Source: Paramecium sonneborni (taxonomy: Eukaryota > Ciliophora > Oligohymenophorea > Peniculida > Parameciidae). From it: DNA of 64,000 nt. Both the position numbers and the translations under genes were made by a program. Under the pieces are notes generated by a model. It ran no database searches. It was not told where the DNA came from and worked only from the letters and a program-made list of their open reading frames with translations. This document shows positions 24,402-36,199 of this stretch, piece by piece. The stretch lies in assembly GCA_905182985.1 (NCBI GenBank), contig CAJJDN010000023.1:252598-316597 (forward strand), in the 5' to 3' direction. How positions within the stretch are numbered: position 1 is the first letter of the stretch; each line of letters begins with the position of its first letter.

Positions 24402-26140
24402 TCATTTGTCTTCTTTTATCTTTTTAACTAATTTATAAATTGCCTATAAAAACAGAACAAATTATTAAGCAAAAATAATAAACCTAAAAATTTTTAACGA
24501 TTTTGAATCATCTAATTGATCAGCATCATAAAAATAGGGTGCTAATTCTGTTATTACACATTAGGAATTGAAAAAAATAATTAAATTATTTTTATAATTA
24601 TCTTATTTAACCCAATAAATAACTAGTAAAATTATTGAACATAAATGACCTAATATTTTTATGATTTAGAAAAATTTAATATGGTGAATATTAAACCTAA
24701 ACTAATGACAACAAATTTTATCCCTATTTTATTTTTGTTTCAGCTTAGTCAAGTGATTAAAAAATTATTTTATTAGTAGTAATCCTATTGAAATAAATAA
24801 ACAATATATGTAAACATTTAAGTCTTTAATATTTTTAATATCTTTCTTTTCTAAAAAATTTTCATAATCGGATCCAAACTAACATTCATCCAGTATTTAA
24901 TTATAAGGTTTAGTTTATAAAGTCCAAATAACTGAGCTGTTTATTTCAAAATATGGCAATGTATAATTTAAAGAATATAAATTATTCGATAAATAGAATT
25001 GATCTTCATTTATACTATAAACAGTTTTGAATTAAGAATCATTTTCTTAACAATGTTCTCTTTTAATCTTCATTAAAACGTAATCTTCTCGATAAGGAGA
25101 TATATTATTTAATGAATTTAATTTACAGACTTCTGTAGTTTCTGTCATTTTAATTTGAGATATAGGCAATTGTGATTAATTCTTAATGTAATAAAAATAA
25201 TGTCCATTTGATAAATTAATGATGTTTCCTTAAATAGAATTATTTGATTTGTTTAAATTCTTAAAATAAGACTATTCAGTAGTAAAACCTATTTAAGAGA
25301 TTGGGCATTTTACATCTTTTGGTAAACAATAATAAAATTAGCCTGAACCGCATATTGTTTTATCTTATTCTTGACAATATGAAAAATTATATCTTAATGA
25401 TACACCTTAAATTCTTTTGGCACATAAAACAAATGCTAATAAATTAAACATAAAATTACGTTTAGAAAAATTGTTATCATTTATTAATCTTAAAGTTTTA
25501 TTTGAAACCTCAGATATGTATTAACATCCTTAACTTAATTAAGCTAATGTACATTAACCACCAGCAGAAAAATTAAATAATAATGAATTATTAGGTAATA
25601 ATTAATTATTACTGCAATCACAACCTTCAATAGTACCTGGCCAATTGTATTAAAATAAGTATTCAAACTTAAATCATAAATATAATATACTCCATCGGGA
25701 CATTCACTAGTATTGTTTTAAACTATTATATCTTCAATTACTCCTTAATTTTGATTATCAATAAATTAATCATATCTATCTTCGTTTGGATATTCTTTTG
25801 AATATGTCCAACAAATTACAAAACTAATCAGAACAATAATATTGATATATCCTAAACATAAATTTTTCAGTATGCTTTTCCTTTTAGATTAATCCTCATC
25901 ATATTTTTATTTCAAATTGCCACTAATTAACTTAAGTTATGTGATTAATCTTTATTTACTTTTTGATTAAGCTAATAATGAATCTATTTCTAGCTTTTTT
26001 ATTATGAATTCATTTTATTGTTATTATTGTTGAAATAGATTGATTCTCCTTTATTCTAAATCTACTTAATAAGTTTTCTATCTTTATCTTAAATTTTCAA
26101 TAACATGATTTATAGTATCTAGAGTTTGATGATCAGTCAT
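24402..26140 (-). CDS. Cysteine-rich multi-pass membrane protein, unknown
   Basis: 571 residues, one intron 25668-25690 (23 nt, ends AAG) whose removal joins CPDG to FEYLFQYNWPGTIEGCDC. Layout: Gln-rich cytosolic head with a coiled coil (1-100), a membrane segment (LGYINIIVLISFVICWTY), a roughly 270-residue extracytoplasmic domain with many cysteines (CDCSNN, GGQCTL, CGSGQFYYC) and N-glycosylation sites, then three membrane segments near the C-terminus (YCLFISIGLLL, CSIILLVIYW, IIFAQQFVLFL). No family is recognised; a receptor or channel-like role is only a guess. It converges on the mannosidase gene, 70 bp between stops. Confidence 0.8.
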
Positions 26141-26477
26141 ATTCAAAAATTGCTCAAAAATTATTAATAAAAAAAAAAAATATATTCTAATAATGATAAA
26201 TTAGTGGAATAATTTAAGAAACCTATCAAAATGAAAAATGAAACAACTTTATAAAATATTATGATAAAAATTTAAATTGAGTTTTGTGATTAATATTTTT
26301 CTCTTGTAAAGTTAATTTAAAAAGTTTAGCTTAAGTATGAATATAATATATACATTTATTGTGATTTTTCATAAAATTATTTTATATACATAAAAATAAA
26401 ATATTTCTTAATCAATTATCATAAAAGAGATGAAATTGATCTTTATATTTACAATTTGAAATTTAAAATTGACAATC
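26141..26477. other. Intergenic stretch
   Basis: About 340 AT-rich bases between two minus-strand genes, with an A-homopolymer near 26170. No coding frame or RNA gene is seen. Confidence 0.5.
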
Positions 26478-26937
26478 TCAACATTGTGAATGATTTTCAA
26501 TTCTAAATCTTACAGATTTTTAAGACTTAGAAAAAGAATTGTTCCTTTGTTTTTTTAATGCCGATTTTGGTTTTGTTCTTTATATTTCTGATTTATATCT
26601 ATGAGAGATTCTACATTTTGGTATCAATAACTATCTTTTCCTCTGATCCATTTATGAACTTGGTATTTTAATACTGAATTCGCTTTTGAAAAATTTAATT
26701 TCTTTCGGAGTTTCTGGAGGTTCTTTGGGTTAAATCTTTAGAGGAATTTATCTCACAGATCTTATATTGATATGATCAATTAATAGATTGTTATGATTTG
26801 GAGTCATCTAATATTATACAACTTTAGAGGTTGAACTTATCTCAGTTATACTAAGTATGATGAAAATAATACTTTGAGATGAATATGCAATCATCTTCAA
26901 TCTATTCAATCAAGTCTGAGATTAAACTTTAATTCAT
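26478..26937 (-). CDS. Small basic protein, 145 residues, unknown
   Basis: ATG 26937 to TGA 26478-26480, with one 22-nt intron (26851-26872, GTA...TAG). The middle has a Pro/Lys-rich stretch (PLKIQPKEPPETPKEIKFF) and the tail is rich in Arg, Lys and Ser (RISHRYKSEIQRTKPKS), suggesting nucleic-acid or cytoskeletal binding by composition only. Its 5' end (26856-26937) lies inside the 1064-bp duplicated segment, so a truncated copy appears at 27921-28002. Confidence 0.65.
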
Positions 26938-27197
26938 AAATTAATCAATAAAATTGTATAGATTTAGATCCTTTATAAATAAACTACTCACTTATGAAAT
27001 GGGATTTAATTGATATAATATTAAACTGAAAAACAAAAAAAACAAATAAATTTAATTATCTTATATACAACTATTTTATAAACATTAAAATGATCAATAG
27101 ATGTTTAAGAATGGATCTTTGTAATTCCTTAAATTTCAGTCCTATTAATTTTTAAAATTAATAAAAATATAATATAAAAATATAAGCTATAAGCAAA

Positions 27198-27919
27198 ATG
27201 GATAACATAAAATTATCGGAAGAATAATTTATTAATATGCAAGAGTCATTCATGGCATTTAATAGAGTTTTTGGAATTTTTTTTGGTGTCAAGGTAAAAC
27301 TTAGATTTAGTTAAGAAAAATAAATTAAATCTAATTGCAACAATTCTATTGATTTTATTCGTTACGTTGCTCTAAATAGTATTTGTATTTCCACTTGCTA
27401 TTTTAAAAGGATATATTATTTTAAATACGATATGTATAGTTTATGGTTTTACACCAATTACTTTTTTAATATTGACAGCAATTACAGGTAGTTTTAAAAA
27501 ATTTATTTTTAGAGCCTGGAGTGATATTAAAAAAATAAATAAATGATAATTAAGAGCCTGAAAGTAGATTAACAGAAAGTAGTGACGAAGCAATTTCAAT
27601 TGAAAATATGAATAAATAAGAAGATTTGCCTAAAATTTACAGAACCAGATTTTGTTCAACTTGTAACATAAAAAGACCACCAAAAGCTTCTCATTGTAGA
27701 TATAAAATTAATAAAAAGGTCGAGAATGTAATCATTGTGTTGATGGATTTGATCATCATTGTTATTGGGTTGGAACATGTATAGGAATTAGAAATTGGAG
27801 ATATTTTGTTTATTTCTTAATAGCAGCTTTTAGTGCTCCTCTTTTGGCATTTTTTGTAGGAATTGTTCTTTGTATTTATCATTTAAAATTTATAGTTATT
27901 AATTAATTTTCTTTAGCAA
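27198..27919 (+). pseudogene. Duplicated 5' part of the DHHC palmitoyltransferase gene
   Basis: This is the first copy of the DHHC gene start, from ATG 27198, broken off at the N after the third membrane segment. It repeats 28263-28984 exactly as far as compared and should be merged with it if the duplication is an assembly error. If the duplication is real, it is a truncated gene. Confidence 0.85.
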
Positions 27920-27920
27920 N
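27920..27920. other. Single-base assembly gap (N)
   Basis: The unresolved base joins the two copies of the 1064-bp segment. Confidence 0.95.
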
Positions 27921-28002
27921 TATGATGAAAATAATACTTTGAGATGAATATGCAATCATCTTCAATCTATTCAATCAAGTCTGAGATTAAACTTTAATTC
28001 AT
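27921..28002 (-). pseudogene. Duplicated 5' end of the 145-residue gene
   Basis: Second copy of the start (ATG at 28002) of the small basic protein, cut off by the N after about 20 codons and the beginning of its intron. It is a product of the duplication, not a separate gene. Confidence 0.8.
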
Positions 28003-28262
28003 AAATTAATCAATAAAATTGTATAGATTTAGATCCTTTATAAATAAACTACTCACTTATGAAATGGGATTTAATTGATATAATATTAAACTGAAAAACA
28101 AAAAAAACAAATAAATTTAATTATCTTATATACAACTATTTTATAAACATTAAAATGATCAATAGATGTTTAAGAATGGATCTTTGTAATTCCTTAAATT
28201 TCAGTCCTATTAATTTTTAAAATTAATAAAAATATAATATAAAAATATAAGCTATAAGCAAA

Positions 28263-29464
28263 ATGGATAACATAAAATTATCGGAAGAATAATTTATTAA
28301 TATGCAAGAGTCATTCATGGCATTTAATAGAGTTTTTGGAATTTTTTTTGGTGTCAAGGTAAAACTTAGATTTAGTTAAGAAAAATAAATTAAATCTAAT
28401 TGCAACAATTCTATTGATTTTATTCGTTACGTTGCTCTAAATAGTATTTGTATTTCCACTTGCTATTTTAAAAGGATATATTATTTTAAATACGATATGT
28501 ATAGTTTATGGTTTTACACCAATTACTTTTTTAATATTGACAGCAATTACAGGTAGTTTTAAAAAATTTATTTTTAGAGCCTGGAGTGATATTAAAAAAA
28601 TAAATAAATGATAATTAAGAGCCTGAAAGTAGATTAACAGAAAGTAGTGACGAAGCAATTTCAATTGAAAATATGAATAAATAAGAAGATTTGCCTAAAA
28701 TTTACAGAACCAGATTTTGTTCAACTTGTAACATAAAAAGACCACCAAAAGCTTCTCATTGTAGATATAAAATTAATAAAAAGGTCGAGAATGTAATCAT
28801 TGTGTTGATGGATTTGATCATCATTGTTATTGGGTTGGAACATGTATAGGAATTAGAAATTGGAGATATTTTGTTTATTTCTTAATAGCAGCTTTTAGTG
28901 CTCCTCTTTTGGCATTTTTTGTAGGAATTGTTCTTTGTATTTATCATTTAAAATTTATAGTTATTAATTAATTTTCTTTAGCAACTAAATTATGGTTTGA
29001 AATGTTTGATACACTTGGAATATCTGTTCTCGTATTTTACATATTTTATTTTATTTGTGGTTTTTGGCGAAATGCAACAATTCTAAATATTTTAGCATTA
29101 ATAATACTAATATTTGGACCTTTGCTATCTACATTTTCAATATTTTAGAATCATAATGAATTTAAACAGTATAATTATTATGAGAATCCTTATTTTACTC
29201 TTTTTGTTTCGTTAATAATGTTAATGATCTCAATTTCATTATTACCTATGGCATCTGATAATTGTAATAATGCTGCTAAAGTAAAATACATTATATTATT
29301 GAAAGTTTAAAACATCAAAATAAATTCACTCTGAAGAAGAATTTAAAAGAGAAAAAAGAGATTTCGACTTTAATAATAATTAAGTTGATTTTAAAGAAAT
29401 AAAGAACAATCTAATTAAATTTATAACCTATCCCATTCCATAAAGTAGATATTAAAATTTATGA
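28263..29464 (+). CDS. DHHC-type protein S-palmitoyltransferase
   Basis: 368 residues with the complete cysteine-rich domain: [21 protein letters not shown], then [15 protein letters not shown], containing the catalytic DHHC cysteine; [11 protein letters not shown] follows. Four membrane segments: two before ([27 protein letters not shown]) and two after ([15 protein letters not shown], the region near [12 protein letters not shown]). Introns: 28359-28380 (AAG), 28553-28577 (TAG), 28761-28783 (AAG, inside the zinc-binding motif) and 29281-29305 (AAG). Acylates membrane proteins at the Golgi or plasma membrane. It is followed 49 bp downstream by the PB1 gene. Confidence 0.95.
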
Positions 29465-29513
29465 ATTGTTTAATTTTCTATGTTATACAATAATTAAATT
29501 AAATAAACAATTA

Positions 29514-30644
29514 ATGAATATTTTGGCTAAATATAATGTGTATGAAAAAACTTTAGAAAACATTGTAACATATAAGGATTTAAGGAAATCAATAAAATAG
29601 AGTTTTAAATTTATATTGAAGCACAACTTTACAATATATTATTTTGATGAAGATAATGATAAGATTACAATATCAAATTAAGAAGACTTAGATGTTATTT
29701 AAGTATTAATTAATAATTATAATTAGGGTACAGAAAAACTAGAAATTTTCGTATCAGAAATTGATAACTCTTCTGAGTTGTCTGATGATTCCTTTTAAAA
29801 ACTTGATAAAAGTGTTAAAGAAACTGTTAATTATTTTAGAAAGTTGAGTAATGGCCAAGTAATTAACGAATCTAATAGTCCAAATATTATACTTAATAAA
29901 GAAAAATAAGAAATGGAGATAGAAAAACCAAAAGCTAAGGATCCAAATAATTAATAAGATTTAGAAGAATAAAGACAAAAAGTAATAAAAGAAATAAATT
30001 CTACAATTGATCATTTACGTTCATAAATACAAAAAATAGAAAATGCTGAGGCTGAAAAACAATTGAATGAGAAATTATAAAAATTGTAGAAACCTAAATT
30101 TAATTAAGTTTCTTTAGCAAAAGAGTTAAGTGAGCTTGAACTTATAAAATAAATTGAAAATTCTGAAAATAATTTGATAAATCTTAATAAAATAGAAAGA
30201 GAAGAATTAAAAAGAAATTATAATATTTTATTAAAATAAGTTTAGAAAATATTTTCAGATAGATTAAAGTAATAGAGTGCATTTATAGTTGAAAATAAAG
30301 ATTATGTTAAAACAGAATAAAAAATTTAATAAAAGATTAATAAAACAAAACAGAAAATTTAAAGATAGTTGAAATAATATAATGAATTATTAAATTAATA
30401 CTAGAAAAAACTCAGTTAAATAGAAAATAAGAAATTTAATTTAGAAAAAATAGATTATATGAACATTTAATAATTGGAAAATTTTTTAGATAATTAAATG
30501 AAGTAAGAAATTAAGTGTAAAAAATAAAAGTAGTAGGAAAATAAATAAAAGAAAGAATAAATAATCAATTTAGAGAATTCAACACATGAAAAAGAGAATT
30601 AAATTCAAATAGATGAGAATGAGAATTCTTTTGAGATAAATTGA
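29514..30644 (+). CDS. PB1-like domain and coiled-coil protein
   Basis: Intronless, 376 residues. The first 83 residues fit a PB1 domain: a basic first strand, KDLRKSIKQSFKF, FTIYYFDEDNDKITISNQED (the acidic OPCA-like loop) and LEIFVSEI as last strand. The rest (about 125-360) is Lys/Gln/Glu-rich coiled coil. PB1 domains pair with other PB1 proteins in signalling and selective autophagy scaffolds; a partner cannot be identified here. The stop lies 42 bp from the convergent elongin C stop. Confidence 0.8.
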
Positions 30645-30686
30645 AAAAATTTAACTACATTAATATATAAAATTATATAAAATAAT

Positions 30687-30977
30687 TCATATTTATAATG
30701 CAATTGCAGCTTGTAAAACTGATAATGCCTTATCCTTTGCTATTTAAAATTTAGGCAAATTAACTGGAGATTCCAATTGCCATCTATTTTTAAAGTGAAG
30801 GTATTAGAGGATTATTTCAAGTATATCAGCTGTAAAATCTGAAAGAATTTGTGTTTCTCCTCTAATATCTGCATTAGAAATTTGTTTTTTAAATATTTCA
30901 CTTAATCCAGCTATTTCTTTAGCCACTATAAACTCTATTCCATTTGATGATAAAATAGTTATGTATGCAGATGACAT
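30687..30977 (-). CDS. Elongin C (SKP1/BTB-fold adaptor)
   Basis: Intronless, 96 residues, the usual length. It matches elongin C along its whole length: YITILSSNGIEFIVAKE (strand region), GETQILSDFTADILEIILQY and FQIAKDKALSVLQAA, corresponding to the human FPIAPEIALELLMAA. It bridges elongin B and cullin to BC-box substrate receptors. Here it is divergent, by 52 bp of AT-rich DNA, from nothing; the AGC kinase gene ends just upstream on the same strand. Confidence 0.95.
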
Positions 30978-31029
30978 TTTAATTTAATTTATTTAATATA
31001 ATTAAGAAAAAAGAGAAATAAATTTATTA

Positions 31030-32192
31030 TCATTTTTTAATACAGGCTTCCTGATTATAACAATACTCGTTAAATTATTCTTAAGTATAATTAATCTATA
31101 ATACCACAAAGAGTGTTATTTCTGAGTAATATGAAATTGTTTTCATTTTTATCTTCAATTGTATCATCTTGTGTTCCTTCAACTCCATTAAATTTTTTAG
31201 GATAATAGGGTGGATCATATTTTTTTTAATTTAATTTATCCCAGTCAAAAGAATTAAACCAAGGATGATTCTTAACATCAGAAGGATTAATAGTTCCTAA
31301 TCTTTTTTCTGGTTTTCTTTAAATAAGCTAAAAAATAATATTAAAAATATACTTTATTAACAAAATCTCCTGCTTCTATTGTCCAAGCAACAGGTAATTA
31401 TGATCTTTTAATTTGAACTTATTTTGATAGGATTTACTCTCTAATTTCTTATCTTGTTTTTCCAACATAAGGTCGTCTTCCAAGCATACATTCATATATT
31501 ATAACTCCCAAAGCAAAAAAGTCAGCAGCAATACCATGATTTTATTTACACATAACTTCAGGTGCCATATAACCTGGTGTTCCACTAGTATCAGAAGCAT
31601 TTTCTGGTCTCCAAACTCTTGCTATTCCCATATCTGTTAATCTAAGAAATCCCTATTCATCTAAAACTAAGTTTTCTGGTTTAAGATCCCTATGTATTAT
31701 TCCTTATTAATGTAAATATTCCAAGCTTATAATTATACATGCAGCAAAAAATTCTTTAAGTATTACCAAATATTTTACATGCTTCCTCCTCTGAAAACCT
31801 TTTGTTTTTATAAATATGATATCTTAAATCACCTCCACTTAAAAGATCAAGCACTAAATATAAATTCTCTCTATCTTAAAATGCTGAATGCATATTCACG
31901 ATAAAAGGATGATGCAATTGTGATAGTAAGTTCTTTTCATTAATAACTGCTGTAATGCTCTTTTTTTATATAATTCTAAATATCTAAAACAATTTACTTA
32001 GCTTTTGACATTATTTTCATAGCATAAAGCTAATTATTTTTTTTTCTTTTTACTTTAAAAACCTTGCCAAATCCTCCTTTTCCAAGGATATCTAAGATTT
32101 CGTAATTTCTTATTGATTACACTAAATTTAAAGATACAAATACTAGCTTCTTAAAATTCTTCTTTTTTGTCCATCACATTACAATTACCCAT
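31030..32192 (-). CDS. AGC-family protein kinase with predicted N-myristoylation
   Basis: 347 residues beginning MGNC, a strong N-myristoylation/palmitoylation start. Kinase landmarks: GKGGFGKV loop (30-37), AMKIM lysine (52), HRDLKPEN, SGTPGYMAPEV, and the typical AGC/YANK (STK32) segment SGGDLRYHI. The metal-binding DFG is DMG (TDMGIAR). Five introns: 32122-32143, 31976-31997, 31754-31778 (AAG), 31328-31352 and 31080-31104 (AAG); each restores a conserved kinase motif or the C-terminus. Likely membrane-tethered Ser/Thr kinase. The C-terminal tail has no clear hydrophobic motif. Confidence 0.93.
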
Positions 32193-32441
32193 AAATTCAA
32201 AATTTTATAGAAAAGTAATACTAATATTATTTAATAAATAAAATTTATTGATTAATTTTTTTGCATACTTAAAATAGTTTGATAGAATCAAATGATGTAC
32301 ATTTCTTCAGTATATAAAATAAAGTAAAGAAAAAACAAAACTTTCTTATATTAATATTGTGATTAAATTAATTATGAATAAAATTTATTAATTTAATTTT
32401 TGATAATAAAATAATTCTAATATGAGTCATAAAATTCAAAA

Positions 32442-34329
32442 TCAACGTCCTCTTCCTCTCTTTTTTATAGGTTAATAGATTTCTTCTCCTTCCAAACTGT
32501 CTTCTTCTTCAATTTTTTATTTTTAAGAAGATCCTTTATTTTTTCCTTTAACTTTAGAACAATCATCACTATTATCACTTTCTTCTTATTTAGCTTTTCC
32601 TCTTCCTCTACCTCTACCTCTTCCACCTGCTTATCCTTTAGATCTTGAAGCCATATTAGAACATTCCAAAGTTACATTACTCATAAATAAATTAACAATA
32701 TCTCTATATTTTTCCATTCCTTTAAAATCTGGTTACAGTAAATCTTCTGGTTCTTCAATATTCTATTCTTATAATGCTAATCCTTATAAATATGTATAAA
32801 ATCTAATTAAATTATATATATATTTTTACTTTTATATTGAAGGATCTTCAAAATTTGAACAATCAAAATCTTATATTGTTAATGCATTTACTAAAATCTT
32901 AGCTGCATTTAAAGTTTACCTTGTAATTTCTGCTCCTTCTTATTTTACTGAAGATAATCCTCTTATATCATCAGCATATGGTAAAAATATTAAATGCAAT
33001 CCTGGAGGAGTCTAAAAATGATTTTCATCATATTATTCAGCTTATGGTAACAATGCACAAAATCTGACTTATGATCCTTATTTTGGAACTAATCTTACTA
33101 TTCCAATTTTCTCTTTTAATATCATTTATTATATTAAAGCATCAAAAAATTATGAAGATCCATTTACATGTTCATCATCTGGATATAAAAAATATGAAGC
33201 TCTATAATTATGATAATCTTTTAATGCACTTGAAGATTTAAAACCAATTAATGTCATTCCAGGTTTTTCAAATCCTTTTATTTTAGCCATATATTCTTTT
33301 GGGATTGCTATTTTCTCATTTCCTAATATCAAATGAGTTGATATTTATTAAGGAAACAGTGCTTAACCAGTTTCTTCATCAATAAATTAAGCTTTCTTTT
33401 TTAGTTATTAATTGTATCTCCTATCTAATGGTTTACCATATGGTTTTTTAGCTTTATTTACCAAACAATATATTTTAAGTCCAATTTTTATATCATCTAT
33501 ATCCATAATTAATCTATTTAAAGCTCTCTTTTTAAATTCTTTTTATTTAATTCTTTAATGTAAATCCATTATTTTAGTTGATGTATCAAGTACTGCATTA
33601 TTAACTTCATCCAAATCAACTGTTATTATTTCTCCATAAAATCTTGCTATCTTAAATTCATTCTAACTAGGTAATGGAAATAATTCAATCTAAACATCTG
33701 CATCTTTTAATTATTTTGCATATTTTAATGCTGATGCTCTTGAATTTTAATCTTTAAAATAAGGTAAATCATCTGGAGTGAATAAAAATATACGCATATT
33801 GAATTTATTTTTATCTCTATTAAATATTTTTAATTAATTTACAATTCTTTGAATTCATGATTACATAACCATAAACATTCATGAAAATGAGCATTATTTC
33901 CTAATTAATAATCTTTTTCAAAATTTTGTTCTATTTTTAAACAATTCTTTATTATATCAGCAGATGGTCCATCTAATTTATATATTTCTGTGATGTTATT
34001 AAATTTTAATTGATTATTTGTTGATTTCTATATATATAAATATAAATTACAGTGTTATAAAATATCATCCCTATTCTATCATCTGGACTTGATATTATTT
34101 TTGCTTTCATAAAACTAGAAAAAGCAGATAATATTTTTGAAAAAACTGTTCCTTATCCATCTAAATCCATATCAAATAAAGATTTCTTGCAATCCACTAA
34201 GAATATGACTGCATCTTTTTTGCTTCCTGAATCATGCACTGAAATATCAGCATCCTCTCCAAATATATCTTCTCCATCTTGAATTTCTTCAATATCATCT
34301 CCTCCTACATGTTCCTCTTCAAAATCCAT
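32442..34329 (-). CDS. Ku70 DNA end-binding protein
   Basis: 603 residues. N-terminal acidic stretch, then a vWA-like domain (DAVIFLVDCKKSLFD, SSPDDRIGMIFYNT), the beta-barrel with GFEKPGMTLIGFKS and ASYFLYPDDEHVNGSS (human KPGMMLMGFKPL and FVYPEESLVSGSS), and the Ku core FCALLPQAEQYDENHFQTPP, then GLHLIFLPYADDIRGL. Introns: 34028-34050, 33817-33842 and 32803-32829. The usual SAP domain is replaced by a basic tail with an RGRGRGRG run. With Ku80 it binds double-strand ends for NHEJ; in Paramecium Ku is needed for programmed DNA elimination, but whether this copy is the developmental one cannot be told. Confidence 0.95.
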
Positions 34330-34504
34330 TTTATTTATTTATTTAATGAACAGAAATACTACAGAAATTATTTTATTAATTAATATCATTATAATTATTT
34401 GGAATGATAATCTATAATAAGTTTAAATAAAACAAGTTATTTTTGTCCTAAAATATGTTGTATACTAAATTTAATAAGATTCTTAATACAATATTGAATC
34501 ATAA

Positions 34505-35311
34505 TCACATTTAATATGGTTGATAATATTATGGCATTGTCTAACTCACCTTAATATATTACAATTATTTTTATACCATTTGTTATAGTTAATTATACTG
34601 ATTAGCCAAAAAGCAATAATTTTAACTTAATTAAGATTTCTCCTATTATAATTAATTGATCTTCCCTTATAAATATATATTCTAATATTTATTCTAAGTT
34701 TTTACCTATGTATTTAACTATTATATTATAATAGCTTAATTTCTATTTTTCTCCTCCACCTATTAAAAAAGAATTGTATCTAAATTATCCTTTACATTAT
34801 TTTGTCTCTATTAGCATTATTACTCATTTGCTAATCCTACTAAATTTTTTAAACTTTTCTAAATACCTTTATTTACTATCTCAGGATTTTTAAACTCGTC
34901 TTAAATTTTCTCCCTTTTGACTTTTTTAGACATTCTCCCTTCTTTTCTAAAAATCTATATTATAGCCTTAGCTGTTGAAAAATTAATATTCAAATCTCTT
35001 GAAGCACTTTTTATTGTACAACCTGTAGTTGTTACTTGTTTAATTAGTTTTTATCGCTGTTCATTCGATATTTTCTAGTACTTTAATCCATGTTTACCTT
35101 TTTTAAATTATTTATAAACTATACCTTAATATCTACACAGAAGTTCCTATACTTCCTCAGGACTTCTCTTTAAAGAGGACTTTTAGTTCAAATCCCTTAT
35201 AAAATCGTAAGAGGAGTCTGAAGAGTCTGAGTCTCTTGATGATGTCGAACTATTATTCTTTTATTATTCCTATATTCTTTCTACTTTAGAATGTTATTAA
35301 ATAGAAGTCAT
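34505..35311 (-). CDS. Helix-turn-helix protein with C-terminal coiled coil
   Basis: Intronless, 268 residues. Ser/Asp-rich N-terminus (SSTSSRDSDSSDSS), then a homeodomain-like helix-turn-helix at about residues 85-135: ISNEQRQKLIKQV, TGCTIKSASRDLNINFSTAK and AIIQIFRKEGRM, the type found in transposase N-termini and in lineage-specific ciliate proteins. The C-terminal half is Gln-rich coiled coil. Probably a DNA-binding regulator, perhaps derived from a transposase; no catalytic triad is present. Its 5' part is inside the 1167-bp duplicated segment. Confidence 0.8.
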
Positions 35312-36084
35312 ACAATTTGAGTATATCAATTTAAAAAATAATTGAAAAAAAATGTTGAATTTTGTTCTTTTTATAGTATTTTTTAAGACTCCTAAGTACT
35401 CTATACTTATAGATTATGCTCAATTATATAAAAAAAACTTATAGCTTGTTTTTGAAGGATATTTAAACTATAAACTTATCTAAATATTTAAAAATATATA
35501 ATCATTCTTTGATTCGATATTAATTAATATATAAAAATATATCATCAAAATATTAATTTTATTTATTATAGTTATATCTCATTGAAAATCTTTAAGATGA
35601 TAAACCTCCTGAATAAATCCTTTAATTATGTAAAACTTTCATTTCTAACCAAAATAAAAAAAGTTGAAAATTTTCATTTAATTATTTTTGTCTTTTGATA
35701 TTTACTTAAATATAAAAATAAAATAATGTTTGTAATCTTCTAGTGTGATTTAAGTCTTATAAATTTTGCAAAAAAGAAATGACTAAATTAAGGATTATCA
35801 GTTTTTATTTAAATAAAAATTGTTCAATATATTCTTAAATGTAAATGATTTTATTCATTTATAATCTCCATCAAAAGCTCTTATAATATTTCATCTGTTT
35901 TAAGATATAAATTACTATCTCTAAAAGATTTGTATTTTGATTTTTAATTAGATAATTCAATGCAAAATTTATATTTATAAAAGATCATTTATCAAATTAT
36001 AAATTGATATTTTTTATTTCTATAAATATTAAATGAAAAGAGATTATTTGAAATAATTTTATTAAAACAAAATTATTATGATAT
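35312..36084. other. Intergenic region between the HTH gene and the DP gene (also at 36480-37252)
   Basis: Because of the duplication this stretch is present twice. It is AT-rich with no clear gene. One 54-codon minus frame (35824-35988, again 36992-37156) has a moderately protein-like composition (ELSNQKSKYKSFRDSNLYL) and ATG and TGA, but no recognised domain and no linked exons; it is only a candidate. Confidence 0.45.
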
Positions 36085-36198
36085 TCATAATATCATATGT
36101 TCACTTTGAAATAGTTTTTAAACTACACAAAGATCTAATTGCAGATCAAGTTAGTTTTTACTAAAGACCTTTAAATAATCCATGGTTTTATTTTATTC
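36085..36198 (-). pseudogene. Duplicated 3' end of the DP gene
   Basis: First copy of the last 37 codons and stop of the DP gene, cut off by the N at 36199. The full gene is at 37253-38190. Confidence 0.8.
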
Positions 36199-36199
36199 N
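36199..36199. other. Single-base assembly gap (N)
   Basis: The unresolved base joins the two copies of the 1167-bp segment. Confidence 0.95.

Larger units (their letters stand above)
26856..28984. repeat. 1064-bp direct duplication split by one N (likely assembly artefact)
   Basis: Bases 26856-27919 recur at 27921-28984 in the same orientation, as far as can be read without difference, and the only base between them is N at 27920. The junctions fall inside genes at no recognisable boundary, and there are no inverted repeats or target-site duplications. An unmerged overlap between two contigs explains all of this better than a real tandem duplication. Confidence 0.9.
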
